Source of the DNA: Halichoerus grypus
Taxonomy: Eukaryota; Chordata; Mammalia; Carnivora; Phocidae
Reading direction: 5' to 3'
DNA length: 64,000 nucleotides
NCBI RefSeq assembly: GCF_964656455.1
Contig: NC_135719.1
Location: 72,032,283 to 72,096,282, forward strand
The position numbers and the translations under genes are program-made. The notes below the pieces were generated by a model that had not been told where the DNA came from, made no database searches, and saw only the letters and a program-made list of their open reading frames with translations. Positions 25,101 to 35,952 of the stretch are shown here, piece by piece. The first letter of the stretch is position 1, and each line of letters starts with the position of its first letter.

Positions 25101-27214
25101 CTAGGTTCTGATAGTTCCCCCCCTGCCGCCCCGCCGAAAGTTGTTGTTGTTTGTTTGTTTTTGTTTTTGCTGCTTTGTGGTTTTAGTAACTTGCCTGGAG
25201 GTAATCAGCAGAATCTGTCTCCTCCATGATGTCAGTTTTTCTCTTCTTTTCATTTTTATTCTTTTCATTTTCTTAGTCTGGCTTCCTAGGTGTTGCAGAG
25301 TGGTGAACCAATGACTAGTCAGAGGTTGTGCTCAAACACTTCGAGCCATCGGAGCGTCCACCCTCTGCTGATGGATCTGTGTGTCCCCCGGGAGCATGTT
25401 CAAAGTCAGGCAGTTTTTAAGTCTGCCCTGTGTTTTACTTTGTATGGGCCCTCTTGGGTCTCCCCTGTGTGTGTGTGCAGCATCCCACCCAGCTGGGGGT
25501 CTTATCCAGGCCCTCTATCATGCTCTCATTCCTAGGATCTCCCCCTTTAAACGTCTGGTTAGTCTGCTACTCACCCCAACTGTGGCTGCATCCTCAGGCT
25601 GAAAGAACTGAGGGGTTCTCCACTTATTTCCCACCCGTCTTGCTACTTTTACGGACAGTCCCACTGGGCCCAAGTGAACCTCTCTAGGAAAGCTGCTGGT
25701 TTTCCAGCCAGCCCTGCCCTGCTCTGGTAGAACAAAGAAGCTGCCAGAGCTGGAGGGATGGTGGGAGCAGCCCCAGGCAAGAAGGCCACAGAGTTCCATT
25801 CTTTGTACCCAAAATTTGTCAGTTTTTTATAAGTAAATACCTCTCAGTTGTTTGCCTTTGCTTAGTTTCCAAAGCCCTGAAATGGCTGTTTGTGACAATT
25901 TTTATCCCATGTTATCGTTGTTCCCTGGGGAGACTTTTTGATGACTTCTTTATTTTATCATAGTCAGAAGTCTTGCCCTGACATATATTTTGACAAAGAA
26001 AAGGAGAGGCAGAAGACAAAGGCCCTAGCAGGAGGAAGCTACCAGGGACAATAGTCCGTGTGATTTGTAAGCCTGTAGCCAAGCCATCAGGGTGCTGGTT
26101 CAAGGAGCTGTAGCAATTAAATGCCCCTGTATAGAGTTATTTTTAACCAAATGAGTCAAAGGTGAAATGTGTTTAATGATATACATAATTACTGTGTTAT
26201 GGCAATTAAATACCAGTGATAAAGTATTCACAGCAAAATATATAATTACTCACAGAACAAATACGTATTTATTAACACCTTTTCTAGCCCAGAAACTCTT
26301 TAGATTTTCCTTGTCGTGAGATTGATTATAGATCCTAGAAGGCTATCAGTATCAACATTTTCCCTTGATACTTCAGGTAGTGATCACTGACATCCTCCTA
26401 ACTCATTCATGTTGAATAGTAAGTGTTCTGTCCCCTTGCTCCCGCATTTCTGTGTGACATGAGGAGCATAGAAACGTCCTTCCCTTCACCACTGCCTCTA
26501 ACCGTCTGACACCTTTTGCAGGACCTCAGATTCCCTTAACTAGGAGCAGAGCCCTTTCCCTCAATAAGTGAGGAAAGGTAGAGAACACTAAGGGGTCATC
26601 AGTTTTCAACCCATTGCCAGGTGGTTGGAGCACAGCTTTCCCAACTTGTATGAAGAAAGGAGTTTGTGGGAAACCTGAAGTTTCTGGCCCTGAGGAGATA
26701 GAACCAAGAAGGCATCAGGAAGCTGGGGCTGTTTCCTGGGAGGCCTCTTCCTTATATCACCCTGCTCACCTTCCTCCGGGCTCTGGCACACAGGGCAGCT
26801 GCCATGGGCATCTGGGCCTGTGTGGCAAATCCCCGCCCTAGGGCATCTGAGGAGAGCACCTGGGCCCTGAGGGCCTGTGGGGAGGGGGCAGGGGGCCAGC
26901 CACTCGCATATACTTCCTCCTGTTCATTGAGCGGAAGCTGAGCTGTCTAAAGACCTTATTGCTTTTCACTAAACTTCTGCTAGGTTGCCTGTAACATTTT
27001 TTTCGGGGCTTGAGAACTGTACTCATCAAGCTTCACCTTTTATTTGTGTGTTTTGTCTCCACCAGATTTCAGGTTGGGGCCCAGTGACATTTCTTTTTTC
27101 TACTATCTTTCTATCCCTCCTTCCCTATATCTTGGCAGGCCCAGCTAGCATGAACTCCTCAGACCAATTTTAATGGTTGCTCCAAATAGAATACAAAATA
27201 TCCTGGAAATTCTC
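25101..27214. other. Unassigned non-coding sequence
   Basis: About 2.1 kb. The GC-richer part 25290-25830 has overlapping short frames on both strands and may be the 5' end of the antisense LINE-1 to its left. The rest shows no named repeat except the G-rich run at 26862. A TTG-rich simple patch lies at 25141-25172. Confidence 0.4.
26862..26895 (+). other. G-quadruplex-prone G-rich run
   Basis: Five G runs (GGG, GGG, GGGG, GGGGG, GGGGG) separated by loops of 6, 5, 1 and 2 bases fit the standard G3+N1-7 quadruplex pattern on the plus strand. Confidence 0.7.
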
Positions 27215-27350
27215 GAATGCAGAGTTTCTCAGTCGTAGCTGCTCATTAGACTCACCGGAGGAGTTTTTAAAACACGTGGTGCCCAGGCTGCGCTTGAGAC
27301 CAGTGAAATCAGACTCTAGTGATGGGATCCAGGTGGCTCGTGTTAAGAAA
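27215..27350 (+). mobile_element. MER5-like hAT-Charlie fragment
   Basis: Follows the MER5A pattern: CAGAGTTTCTCAGTCGTAGC, GCTCATTAGACTCACCGGAG, GAGTTTTTAAAACACGTGGTG, then AAATCAGACTCTAGTGATGG. It is a non-autonomous DNA-transposon relic with only the 5' half preserved. Confidence 0.7.
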
Positions 27351-27371
27351 CAAAGCTCGGTGAAAAATACT

Positions 27372-27853
27372 ATAGTCCTGCCTTATCCTGGCTTTTGCGA
27401 TCTGTGGTTTCGCTTTAGCAGTTTCAGTAACCTGTGGCCAACTGCGGTCCCCGAAGCAGATGATCCTCCTTCTGACGAATCATCGAGTCGTGGGCAGGTA
27501 ATAGTTGCCCGAGGCTGCGTCACAGCGCCTACGTCATTCACCTCACCTACTCTCATCACGGCATTTTGTCATCTCACATCGTCATAAGAAGAAAAAGGGT
27601 AAGTAAAATAAAGGTATTTTGAGGCAGAGAGGACATTCACGTAACTTTTATTATAGTATATTGTTATAATTGTTCTGTTTTATTATTATTGTTGCTAATC
27701 TCTTAGTGTGCCTGATTTGTAAATTTCACTTTATCATGGGTATATATGCATAGGTGAAACATAGTATATTATAGGATTCAGGACTGTCTGTGGTTTCAGG
27801 CATCCACTGGGGGTCTTGGAATGTATACCCCTGGGATAAGAGGGGTTTGCTGT
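27372..27853. mobile_element. Tigger-like (TcMar) non-autonomous DNA transposon
   Basis: About 480 bp bounded by imperfect terminal inverted repeats: TAGTCCTGCCTTATCCTGGC on the left and CCCTGGGATAAGAGGGGTTT on the right, flanked by TA. Interior blocks (TTTATTATAGTATATTGTTA, GGTTTCAGGCATCCACTGGG) match a family I know as Tigger-related, but I cannot fix the subfamily. The 136-codon frame at 27177-27587 overlaps this element and is not a gene. Confidence 0.75.
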
Positions 27854-28750
27854 ACCTTTATGTAGCACGCTAATATTTGTCTTTACTTTTTTTATCTTAA
27901 ACCAACATTTACCACATCCTTGAAGGACACATTGTCATATTAGTTGGCAGAAATTATAGCAATGCAGAAATTTAATCATTTCATGATTTCATTGCAGTGT
28001 CAATACTTCTGAGGTCATGTTGGCAAAATGCCCCTCAGTGTCCTTTATTCAGTAGCCACTTTGGTGGCTGACAGCCTAAGAGACTTGCCTCATGAGAGCA
28101 AATAAGAAAAAAAACCCCAAACCTGTAGATATGAAACATGTCAGATTTCAGACTGCTGGCCCATTGTGTAAAATGCAGTGACACATTTGTACAAATATTT
28201 ACCTTCACCTTTCTCTCCTGGAGTCTTTGTTCTCATTTAAACACCGATGGCCATTGACTTCTTTTCAAAGGGAAAAAGGAAAGTGGTAAATCTGTCACTA
28301 CCTTTTTTGTAAGATCTTTTTGAGCACTTAGATTTCCTATTCTTGCTTTTCGAGATGACATGATTGTGATCATTTCAAGCTCTGTGGTTCATTTCTCTAA
28401 CTCAAAGACAGATGAAGCTTCCTTTTGGCCATGGATAGAAAGTTGCTTGAAGAAAGCCCAGCAAATATTTGCCACTTTTGGATCCCAAACTTGCACAAAC
28501 CAACTTTTGAGTCTTTTCCTTTTAATGAGAAGCTGAGTGGAGGAGTGAGTATAATTTTCCAGGACCTGGAGGAATGTTTTCAGCACTGAGTCCTCTGGTG
28601 CTTAGCAAGGTGCTGGCTAATGGTACAAGACCACAGATGATTGTGGAAAGCCTGAAACTTTGTGCTTGATGGAGCCCTCTTCTCTTTTCTGTCCATCCAC
28701 CTGTGGGGTTACGGGCCTAGCACACTTCTGCTGCACCACTCTGCTCACAC
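27854..28750. other. Unassigned non-coding sequence
   Basis: No repeat or gene recognised. Confidence 0.4.
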
Positions 28751-28764
28751 TCTCCTCTGTTTTT

Positions 28765-28938
28765 GTTTTTATTTTTTTAAACTTTTATTTTTTAAATATT
28801 TTATTTTTTTAAGAGAGCAAAAGTGAGAGAGAGCACAGAGGGAGAGGGAGAAGCAGACTCGCTGCTGAAAGGAGAGCCCAATGGACTCTGAGATCATGAA
28901 GGCAGACGCTTAACCAACTGAGCCACCCAGGCACCCCA
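28765..28938 (-). mobile_element. CanSINE with internal deletion
   Basis: Antisense CanSINE that jumps from GGAGAGCCCAATGG to ACTCTGAGATCATGA, so roughly 40 bp of the tRNA-related body is missing. The end GAGCCACCCAGGCACCCC is intact. Target duplication TCTCCTCTGTTTTT at 28751-28764 and 28939-28952 is perfect. Confidence 0.93.
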
Positions 28939-29057
28939 TCTCCTCTGTTTTTAATACTGATGATGTATTAGAGGGCTAGTGATCAGGAAGTTTCCTGGTA
29001 GGAGAAATGAGAGGCAAGATTGCATCATTCAGTAGAATTGTAGCAGTTCCTTTTTAG

Positions 29058-29145
29058 ATTTTTTTTTTTTTTTTTTGAGGGGAAGGGAGATTGTCCGCTT
29101 ATTTTTATTTTTTATTTTTTATTTTTTTTCACTTGTTTTTTTTTT
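29058..29145. repeat. T-rich low-complexity tract
   Basis: A run of about 18 Ts, a short G/A-rich spacer, then (TTTTTA)n-like sequence and another T run. It resembles retroposon tails without a recognisable body. Confidence 0.7.
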
Positions 29146-30269
29146 AAACAAAGACTCAGAGTGATTTCTAGATGAATAAAACTTTTATTATTGAGACTAG
29201 AATTTAATAACTCCTGAGGGTTCCTATTAGGCCTGTAGTCCTAGAAGATAATATATTCAGGGATATTTAAAGCAAAAACATATTTCAAGACTCAGTGCTT
29301 CTCCTCCAAGTTTTCCCATATTGTACAAGTTTGTTAGGTACGTTTCTATACTCATGAGAAAGAGTAAATGACAATCTGAAGTAGGAGGTTCAGAAGGGCC
29401 ATTGCATAAGATATGAAGGTTGTGCACTACAAATGCCCAGGGGACCCCATTACTGAGATTATAGGGTGAGCAGTATTCCCTGGAATTGTGAATTGGGTGG
29501 TCCTGGGAAAGATATTGGCCTTCATGCCAGGTGTAGTCACAATCCCTGCCTGTGATTTTTATTTGATAATGAATTTAATGTATTCAATGATTTCATTTTA
29601 TAGTCTGGTCTATATATTACTAATTTCGTCCATTTTAGTAAAAAAATACACTCTGATGACATATGTATCATTCTTTGGGCAATAGTATTCCTAGGAGGAA
29701 GGGTCAGTGGGTGCCTTCAGTCAGTGTTTCAAATTGTTTTCTTCTAGTCAATGGCACCATAGCCAAGGGTATTATGATGTACAGCTAGTTTTCCTAGCAG
29801 AGGTCAGAATACAGTTTGCCTCATAGAGCAATCTCAGCCTAGAAGTATTATTATTACTGTCATTTTCTCCTAGTTCATCCTGTCATTTCCATTGTAAAAT
29901 ATTAGCTCATTACTACCCAAGTGTCATAGGAAAGTGGAGGAATGGCTTGGCTTGGACCTCTGGGTTGAACATCATTTGGCATTGTCGGAGTGAGGGTCGT
30001 CTCTTAGCCCAGGCACCTAGACTTCACGTGGTTCTGAAATCTGGGTGCTCCTTGGACACTCCCAGAGGTACCTCTGGAGAAGAGATAGTCTACCCAGGGC
30101 ACAGCCAAGATAGGAGGGTGTTGGGGCTTTAGAAAGTGAGAAGAAGATTCTCAGGCTAATGGGCTGTATCTCGTTCATTTCTGGAGAAGTGTTTGCTAGA
30201 TGGTTGTCCCAGCTCAAACTGATTGTTTGAGGACCTTTATCCATATATTTCATGACTTATAAATGTCTA
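29146..30269. other. Unassigned non-coding sequence
   Basis: No repeat or gene recognised. Confidence 0.4.
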
Positions 30270-30500
30270 CAGTATTCAGGGGAACAGACGAAGTGCAGAA
30301 TAGAATGTAAGACACAAGTTTTCCCCATTCCAGGAACTTACAGTCTTATTGAGGAAAAACGTGTCCATGAAAGTGTTAAAGCACCACCATACTGGAGCAT
30401 GTCCCCAGTGTGGTTTGGAGTGATCAGGGAGGTGCTGGCGAGGGAAGGAGTTGAGTTGGGTCTCGAAACTACAGAACATGCCTAGATGGAGGGGAGGGAA
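30270..30500 (+). repeat. Ancient dispersed repeat, family not named
   Basis: Contains CCAGGAACTTACAGTCTTAT, GGGAGGTGCTGGCGAGGGAA-like and GAGTTGGGTCTCGAAAC-like blocks. The order is shared with parts of 31565-31740, 38190-38345, 40235-40415 and 47022-47258. I recognise it as a common mammalian interspersed sequence but cannot assign a name. Confidence 0.5.
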
Positions 30501-31046
30501 AAACATACTCTTTGTAGTGGTAGACTGCAATCGCTTGGATCAAACCTGAGGTTCAGAGTTTCACACCAAGAAACTAGAACCATTGTATTCATTTGACTTC
30601 TGTACATTTGTCCCAGGAGTTAGCTGCTGATGTGCCTCAGGTCTGGGAAGGTTTTGAACTTTCACTAGAATATGTCCTCAGACTCATGGTCGGCCCATCC
30701 CAGTATGTTAGACCAGCACTGTACTGTAGGCTGGACATTCTGGAGCATAAATGGCAAGAGGCAAAATGACAGAGCAGGACACTGGGGAGCTGTTTCTACT
30801 CTTTGTTACAAGTTCTGCTGATAGCATCTTGCTCCCCATTTGGCTTGGCCTTATTCGTTTTTGAGTTCTGTGCTTGTGAGTGGGCTGGAGAGAATTTGTG
30901 CTGTTGCTACTTTGTTGATCTCCTCCTCCTACTGAAGAAGAAAGCATAATTTAGAGCCCAGGATAGCTCCCTGGATTATTCTGCAGCTTTACCTCAGAAA
31001 GCCACGCCGTCTCTTCAAGGATGATGCCCTATCAGGACCTTATAGA
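30501..31046. other. Unassigned non-coding sequence
   Basis: No repeat or gene recognised. Confidence 0.4.
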
Positions 31047-31196
31047 GCAGTGCTTGCATATGACTTGCCTGGGAATCTTGTTTGAAAGATCCTGATCCTT
31101 TAAGACTGAGATATAGCCCAATATTCTGCATTTTTATTAAGTCCTGGCATGATGCTGATGCTGATGGTGGAGGACAAACTTGGTAGCAAGCCTCAG
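31047..31196 (+). mobile_element. MER5-like hAT-Charlie element
   Basis: MER5A order: CAGTGCTTGCATATGACTTG, CCTGGGAATCTTGTTTGAAA, ATTCTGCATTTTTATTAAGT, TGATGCTGATGCTGATGGTG. Diverged but nearly full length. Confidence 0.75.
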
Positions 31197-31564
31197 ACCA
31201 GACGGTAGCACAGATGCTTATGGCAACAGAGTGGCCCAGAGAGGTTGAGTGTAGGAAGGAGCAAGATGGAGTGGAAATACTTTTCATGTGAGATTCTAGC
31301 CACCCAGGCTCCCACATAGACTTGACAATGAGTCATGGTCATTAGCCACCCAGGCCCTAGCTTCTCATTAAAAGGCATTCCCCCAGAACGCGCCTACATT
31401 GAAGCCCCAGCTTGGTAACGTCTTTTCCATCAGAAACCCAGTGAAGAAGCTTATGACTTTCCAGCAGTGAAAAAGGCAGGGGTAAGCTGAATGCTCATTT
31501 GGTTTTACCTTTTTTCCTCATCAGTCACATTGTAAATTGGAAGATGAATCTGGTGGTTCTTTTC

Positions 31565-31740
31565 ACTCTCTTCAACCCCCAGTGTGCGTTTATTGCATAT
31601 ATGCTCTGGGCCTAACACTGTGCTAAGTATGTGGATCTCTGATAAAGGGTGAAAAGTAGTCTCTGCTTCTAGGGACTTACGGTATTATTGAGAAGGGGGA
31701 AACAGAACACTTATAAGCGATGAAAGAAAAACACGAAAGA
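31565..31740 (+). repeat. Ancient dispersed repeat, same unnamed family
   Basis: TATGCTCTGGGCCTAACACT, GTGCTAAGTATGTGGATCTC and TAGGGACTTACGGTATTATT follow the order of the copy at 30270. Confidence 0.5.
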
Positions 31741-33129
31741 GCAGGGATATAATTATGTGTTAAATTGAATATAACCAAGTGCCAATCCTATGACCCAAAC
31801 ATTAAGTGCTGTGAAAAGTCAGGCAGGTTTAGATGCTGGCTTAGCTCTCTCAAACCAGTTACAGTTTTTAAATTGAGATCTCTATTGTTTGAATTGTGTT
31901 GCGATTTTAGAAATGTTATGCATACAGAATTTGGAGCTACTGGGTGGGAAAGCGAAAGACAGAGTCCAGCACAGAAACACAATTCATTTGTTTCAGGTAG
32001 TAAGAGCTCCACAGTGAATGCAAATCACACCTCCTACACCCCGGACCTTCCCATCCCTCCAGTGAATGAAGCATTTCTTTAAATGAAATCACCTCTAGAT
32101 AATGAGATCATGGCTACATTGTGCTGAGTTTGATTGGACACTCCCACAGCTTGTAGAGGATTCAGACCTAAAGTGAGTTCTTTCCATAGAGCACGAATAA
32201 TGATGAGGCTTAATGGGAAAGGCCATCTCAGGATCTCAGGGCAGATACCTTATAGCTTATAGATGGGGAGGACAAAAGGAGAAGGGGCTGGGAAAGGCCC
32301 TCAAAGGCAGAGAGGGATGCCTATCTTTTATCTTGTCCATGAAAGCCCTGTGGAAGAACAATGCCATTCAGTATTTATATGGCACTGTAAACTCTTTTAT
32401 AAACATCAGCTGGTAAAGTCACATGGCACCTCTAGGGAGCAAATGCACATTGGTCTTCTCTTATTTCTAAGAGTGAATTATGGGTACAGAGCCTATACGT
32501 GTTTGGCAGAAACGCTAAATCATGCATCCCTTGGCCTGCCAAACTGGGAGGACAGGCCAATCTCAACATGGCAGATATACCAGGTGGCTTATCTGTGTCG
32601 TGCATGAACCATGCACTAGTCTTCCATACCTCACAGTGTGAGGAACAAATAGCAGGTTCTCTGAGTTGTCCCATGAAACATCCCTCTCCTAGCTAGGACT
32701 GGGGGAGAAGACAGCACCTCCCCTCCTCCCTGCACTCCTAGGGAGTTAGGAGATTCACTCTGAGTTCCCTTCAAAGAGGTCCTCCTCAAGTGCTCTCTCC
32801 TCTCTGCACTGTGCCTTATTCTTATATCCTTTTCTGGCCTAGTAGACCAAGAGTCACAGGATCTCTTGTTGAATGTTTCCTGCATGGATTTTCCATATGG
32901 GGTCTGTTTCATGCTCACTCTGGTATCTGAGACCTATTGTGGTGGTGCCTCAGGCCAGACTGAGGCAGGAAGAGTGTTTCTGTAAACCTTGAATCACACC
33001 AGCAGCTGTTTTCCATCGATGGGAAAAGGCTGATAGGAAATTGCCAAAATTTATCATTAGGCTGAACTTGAAAGAAACCCTTTTCATTTGCTGGTCTTAC
33101 CTTCTCTAACAGGAGCATTTGGAGGCCCA
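31741..33129. other. Unassigned non-coding sequence
   Basis: About 1.4 kb with no named repeat. Overlapping frames of 65-114 codons (31765-32082, 32263-32607, 32631-32918) have no family pattern. Confidence 0.4.
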
Positions 33130-33430
33130 ACCGTTTCCAATTGGAAGCCTGTAGGCCAAATCTGGCTCACAGATGCATTTTTTTTTTTTTTTTAAAGCAG
33201 ATCTTGTGGTTTATAAAAATCTGGATTAGTTTTTAACATTTTTAAATGAGTGTATTTTTATATAAAAATTAGAATTTCTGGCTTCTTTCGAAAAAAAAAC
33301 TGTGAGGAGCTGGCAACCCTGGGCCCATGCTACTGCTTGGAAACGTTGAGCCTGGGCGGTGGAGCAACCCTGTGCTCTTCACTTGGTCCCTACCACCCTT
33401 GGTCCGCTGTACCCATTTCTTCACTAGCCC
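33130..33430. mobile_element. Possible decayed DNA-transposon end
   Basis: GGCCAAATCTGGCTCACAGA, a T run, then GGATTAGTTTTTAACATTTT and GGCAACCCTGGGCCCATGCT. This style (a 'ggccaaatctggcccacagatgca' motif) recurs in mammalian hAT relics. Family unknown. Confidence 0.35.
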
Positions 33431-34020
33431 AGCCTCTGTGCACATTTGAAGTTTTGACCTTGATGAGTCACAAATATAGACTGCATTTATTTCATCTTGA
33501 TATTATGGGGGGCATGCCTAAGGCAGAGAAGAAGTCAGTGTAGGTTTGGGTAGGAGTGAGTGGTTAAGGAAAAGTAGAATGCTGATTTTGGGACAGCTTA
33601 GAAATGCTCCAAACTGGAGGCATAGAAGAAATTTATGAGTGTATCTTAGACCATCTGTGGAAAAGGACCAGTTCATTCGTTTTTCACTTTCCAGTACATC
33701 ACAGACCTGTACTTTTATAAAATATGATATATATGAATTCCTAGAAAAATAAAGGGACTGAGAGAGGTAAAATACAAGCCAAAGTTTATTGTTAGATTCT
33801 ACAGACATTAAAATTATTTTGATAAACATGTTCAGAATAAACATAACATGGGGAAAAAATAATTACAAAGCTTATATTGTCCATTTAATGTGGGCACATA
33901 AGCTGTAACTATAGAGAATCAGTGTTATGTTCATAGTTTTCTGTCTCTCTGCAATTATAAACTAATGAAAAGTTATGAATGGAATAGCAGTTTCCCATAC
34001 TAAATGTCTATATGCACACT

Positions 34021-34197
34021 TCTTTAAAAAAAAGATTTATTTGAGAGAGAGGAAAAGCGAGTGGAGGGGAGGGACGGAGGGAGATTCCCTGCTGAGCGTG
34101 GAGCTTGATGCAGGGCTCAATCCCAGGACCCTGAGTTCATGACCTAAGACGAAATCAAGAGTTGGATGATTAACTGACTGAGCCATCCAGGTGCCCC
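34021..34197 (-). mobile_element. CanSINE, older subfamily
   Basis: Antisense CanSINE with the AAATCAAGAGTTGGATGATT signature of the older group and a shortened GA-rich body. Target duplication CTATATGCACACT (34008) against CTATCTGCACACT (34198). Confidence 0.93.
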
Positions 34198-34425
34198 TAT
34201 CTGCACACTTTTAACAAGACCATGTATATTAATATTTAAGGTTTTTTAATGCAATAAGTAAGCGTGTTTCTTGCTTGTTAATTTAGCTAGTATAGTTGAG
34301 TTGGCAATGACATTACTCACGGGGAAGAATTTCCTGTGTTTTCTTTCAGCAAAAATGCACAGTAGAGAATCTGGTCTCACAGAGGTATTTTGACATGAAT
34401 AGGACATGAACAAATTTGTTTTCTT

Positions 34426-34615
34426 TTTTTTTAAGACTTTATTTACTTATTTTTGAGAGAGAGAGCACAAGTAGGCAGAGTGGCAGGCAGAGGGAGAGGG
34501 AGAAGCAGGCTCCCCACTGAGCAGGGAACCCGACGTGGGGCTCGATCCCAGGACCCCGGGATCATGACCTGAGCAGAAGGCAGACGCTTAACCAACTGAG
34601 CCAACTTGGGGCCCC
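34426..34615 (-). mobile_element. CanSINE inside hAT transposase pseudogene
   Basis: Antisense CanSINE (AAGACTTTATTTACTTATTT, GCTCGATCCCAGGACCCCGG, right end GAGCCAACTTGGGGCCCC). Target duplication AACAAATTTGTTTTCTT (34409) against AACAAATTTGTTTCTT (34616). It splits the transposase C-terminus just before the YLCET motif. Confidence 0.95.
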
Positions 34616-34632
34616 AACAAATTTGTTTCTTG

Positions 34633-34685
34633 ACATGAACAAATTTTAAAGTAACTTCTTAACATGAACAAATTTTAAAGTAACT
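34633..34685. repeat. 29-bp tandem duplication in transposase pseudogene
   Basis: The 24-base block ACATGAACAAATTTTAAAGT plus AACT occurs at 34633-34656 and 34662-34685 with a 29-base period. A third, partial ACATGAACAAATTT lies at 34404-34417 on the far side of the CanSINE. Confidence 0.9.
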
Positions 34686-35919
34686 GCAGCAAATTCAGGA
34701 TATTCATTTTTGACTTTTCTCCAGTATGAATCAAATAATACAGTATTTCCAAAATTGATCTTTAATCCTTAATTAGTAGCAAATTTGGACAATTTATTCT
34801 ATAAAGTTAAGATTATAATTAATTTAACTTTCAGTAAAAGAAATGGATTCTGGGTCCGTGGATTTCCTGTGTGTGAATATTCTTACAATGGAAAGTAAAA
34901 TTCAAGGCCTTTCCAGAATTTTTAAGATGTATGTCAATAACTGTGGATATGTAATTTCAAAATCATCACCTGCTTTATTATTAATTATTATTAAATTACA
35001 AGACTATTGACACCCTGTAGAAACTGTTTCTCCAAGCTTCTAAACTTTTCTTTTTGCCCTTTGATCCTACCTGCCATTGAAAACATGTCACATCCTTTAT
35101 TTGAAGGGAAGTATTAAGATCTTTAAAAATATAAAAGGTATCAAACAAATTAGCATGACAGACTGATTTATATCTTTGAAATGTTGAAACTGGTTCTTAT
35201 CTTGCAGAAACACAATAGGTTTGTTCAGTAGTTCAGATATTCCTAATGAAACTTTTCACCTCAGTAACAATCATATCTTAGTAGTTATTTATAATCAGCT
35301 TCTACATTATTACAAATAAAGAATGATTTCAAATTTGGTGCATTAACTTTTATGTAATTTACAGTGTACACTAAGTGCACTTTGTAGTTCAGCCAACATT
35401 TCAGTTTTGTTTTGTAATAAGACTCTTGATGAAGGAAGCAGCCCCTTGATTTACACTGTGCTGCAGCTCTTCCGGAATGCTTTCCTGTTATTATAGCTGT
35501 GCCATTAGTACATACTCCTAAAATTTAAAGTCCATGTCACATTTGTTGATTAATCCTACATTGTTCTATGTAGTGTAGAACTGGTTGTTTTTGAAAATGA
35601 ACCTTAAAAAACAATTCTTCCTTTGTGTCCCCATCATGTTCAAATTGCACATATATTCAAGGAATTGCCACTTTAGTAGTATTTATACACCTGTCTATGC
35701 AACGAAAATTGTCTTACTAGCTTTATTTTATAGTTGATCCGACATAATATTAAGCTTTGGTGTTTGAAAATAACATTTGGAAAATGGCAGTTGAGCTGTC
35801 TTGTTTGATGAGATTCTTTCAGCATTTCCAAGAAAACGTCTTTGATACAGTCTCTTATTAATATTTCAGCACATGTAAGTAGGACTTAGACTTAGCAACT
35901 CAAAGTATTATTTTATAAG

Positions 35920-35952
35920 AAGCCAGCAAAGCACATTAGTTTTTGCTGGCTT
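35920..35952. other. 11-bp perfect stem-loop
   Basis: AAGCCAGCAAA (35920-35930) and TTTGCTGGCTT (35942-35952) are exact complements around an 11-base loop. It lies in the segment after the BED finger of the decayed transposase. Confidence 0.8.

Noticed and set aside
27177..27587. 136-codon frame
   Set aside because: It spans a MER5-like fragment and a Tigger-like element; no real protein pattern.
34633..34685. Direct repeats considered as a CRISPR-like array
   Set aside because: Only two near-adjacent 29-bp units with no spacers, in a mammalian repeat context.
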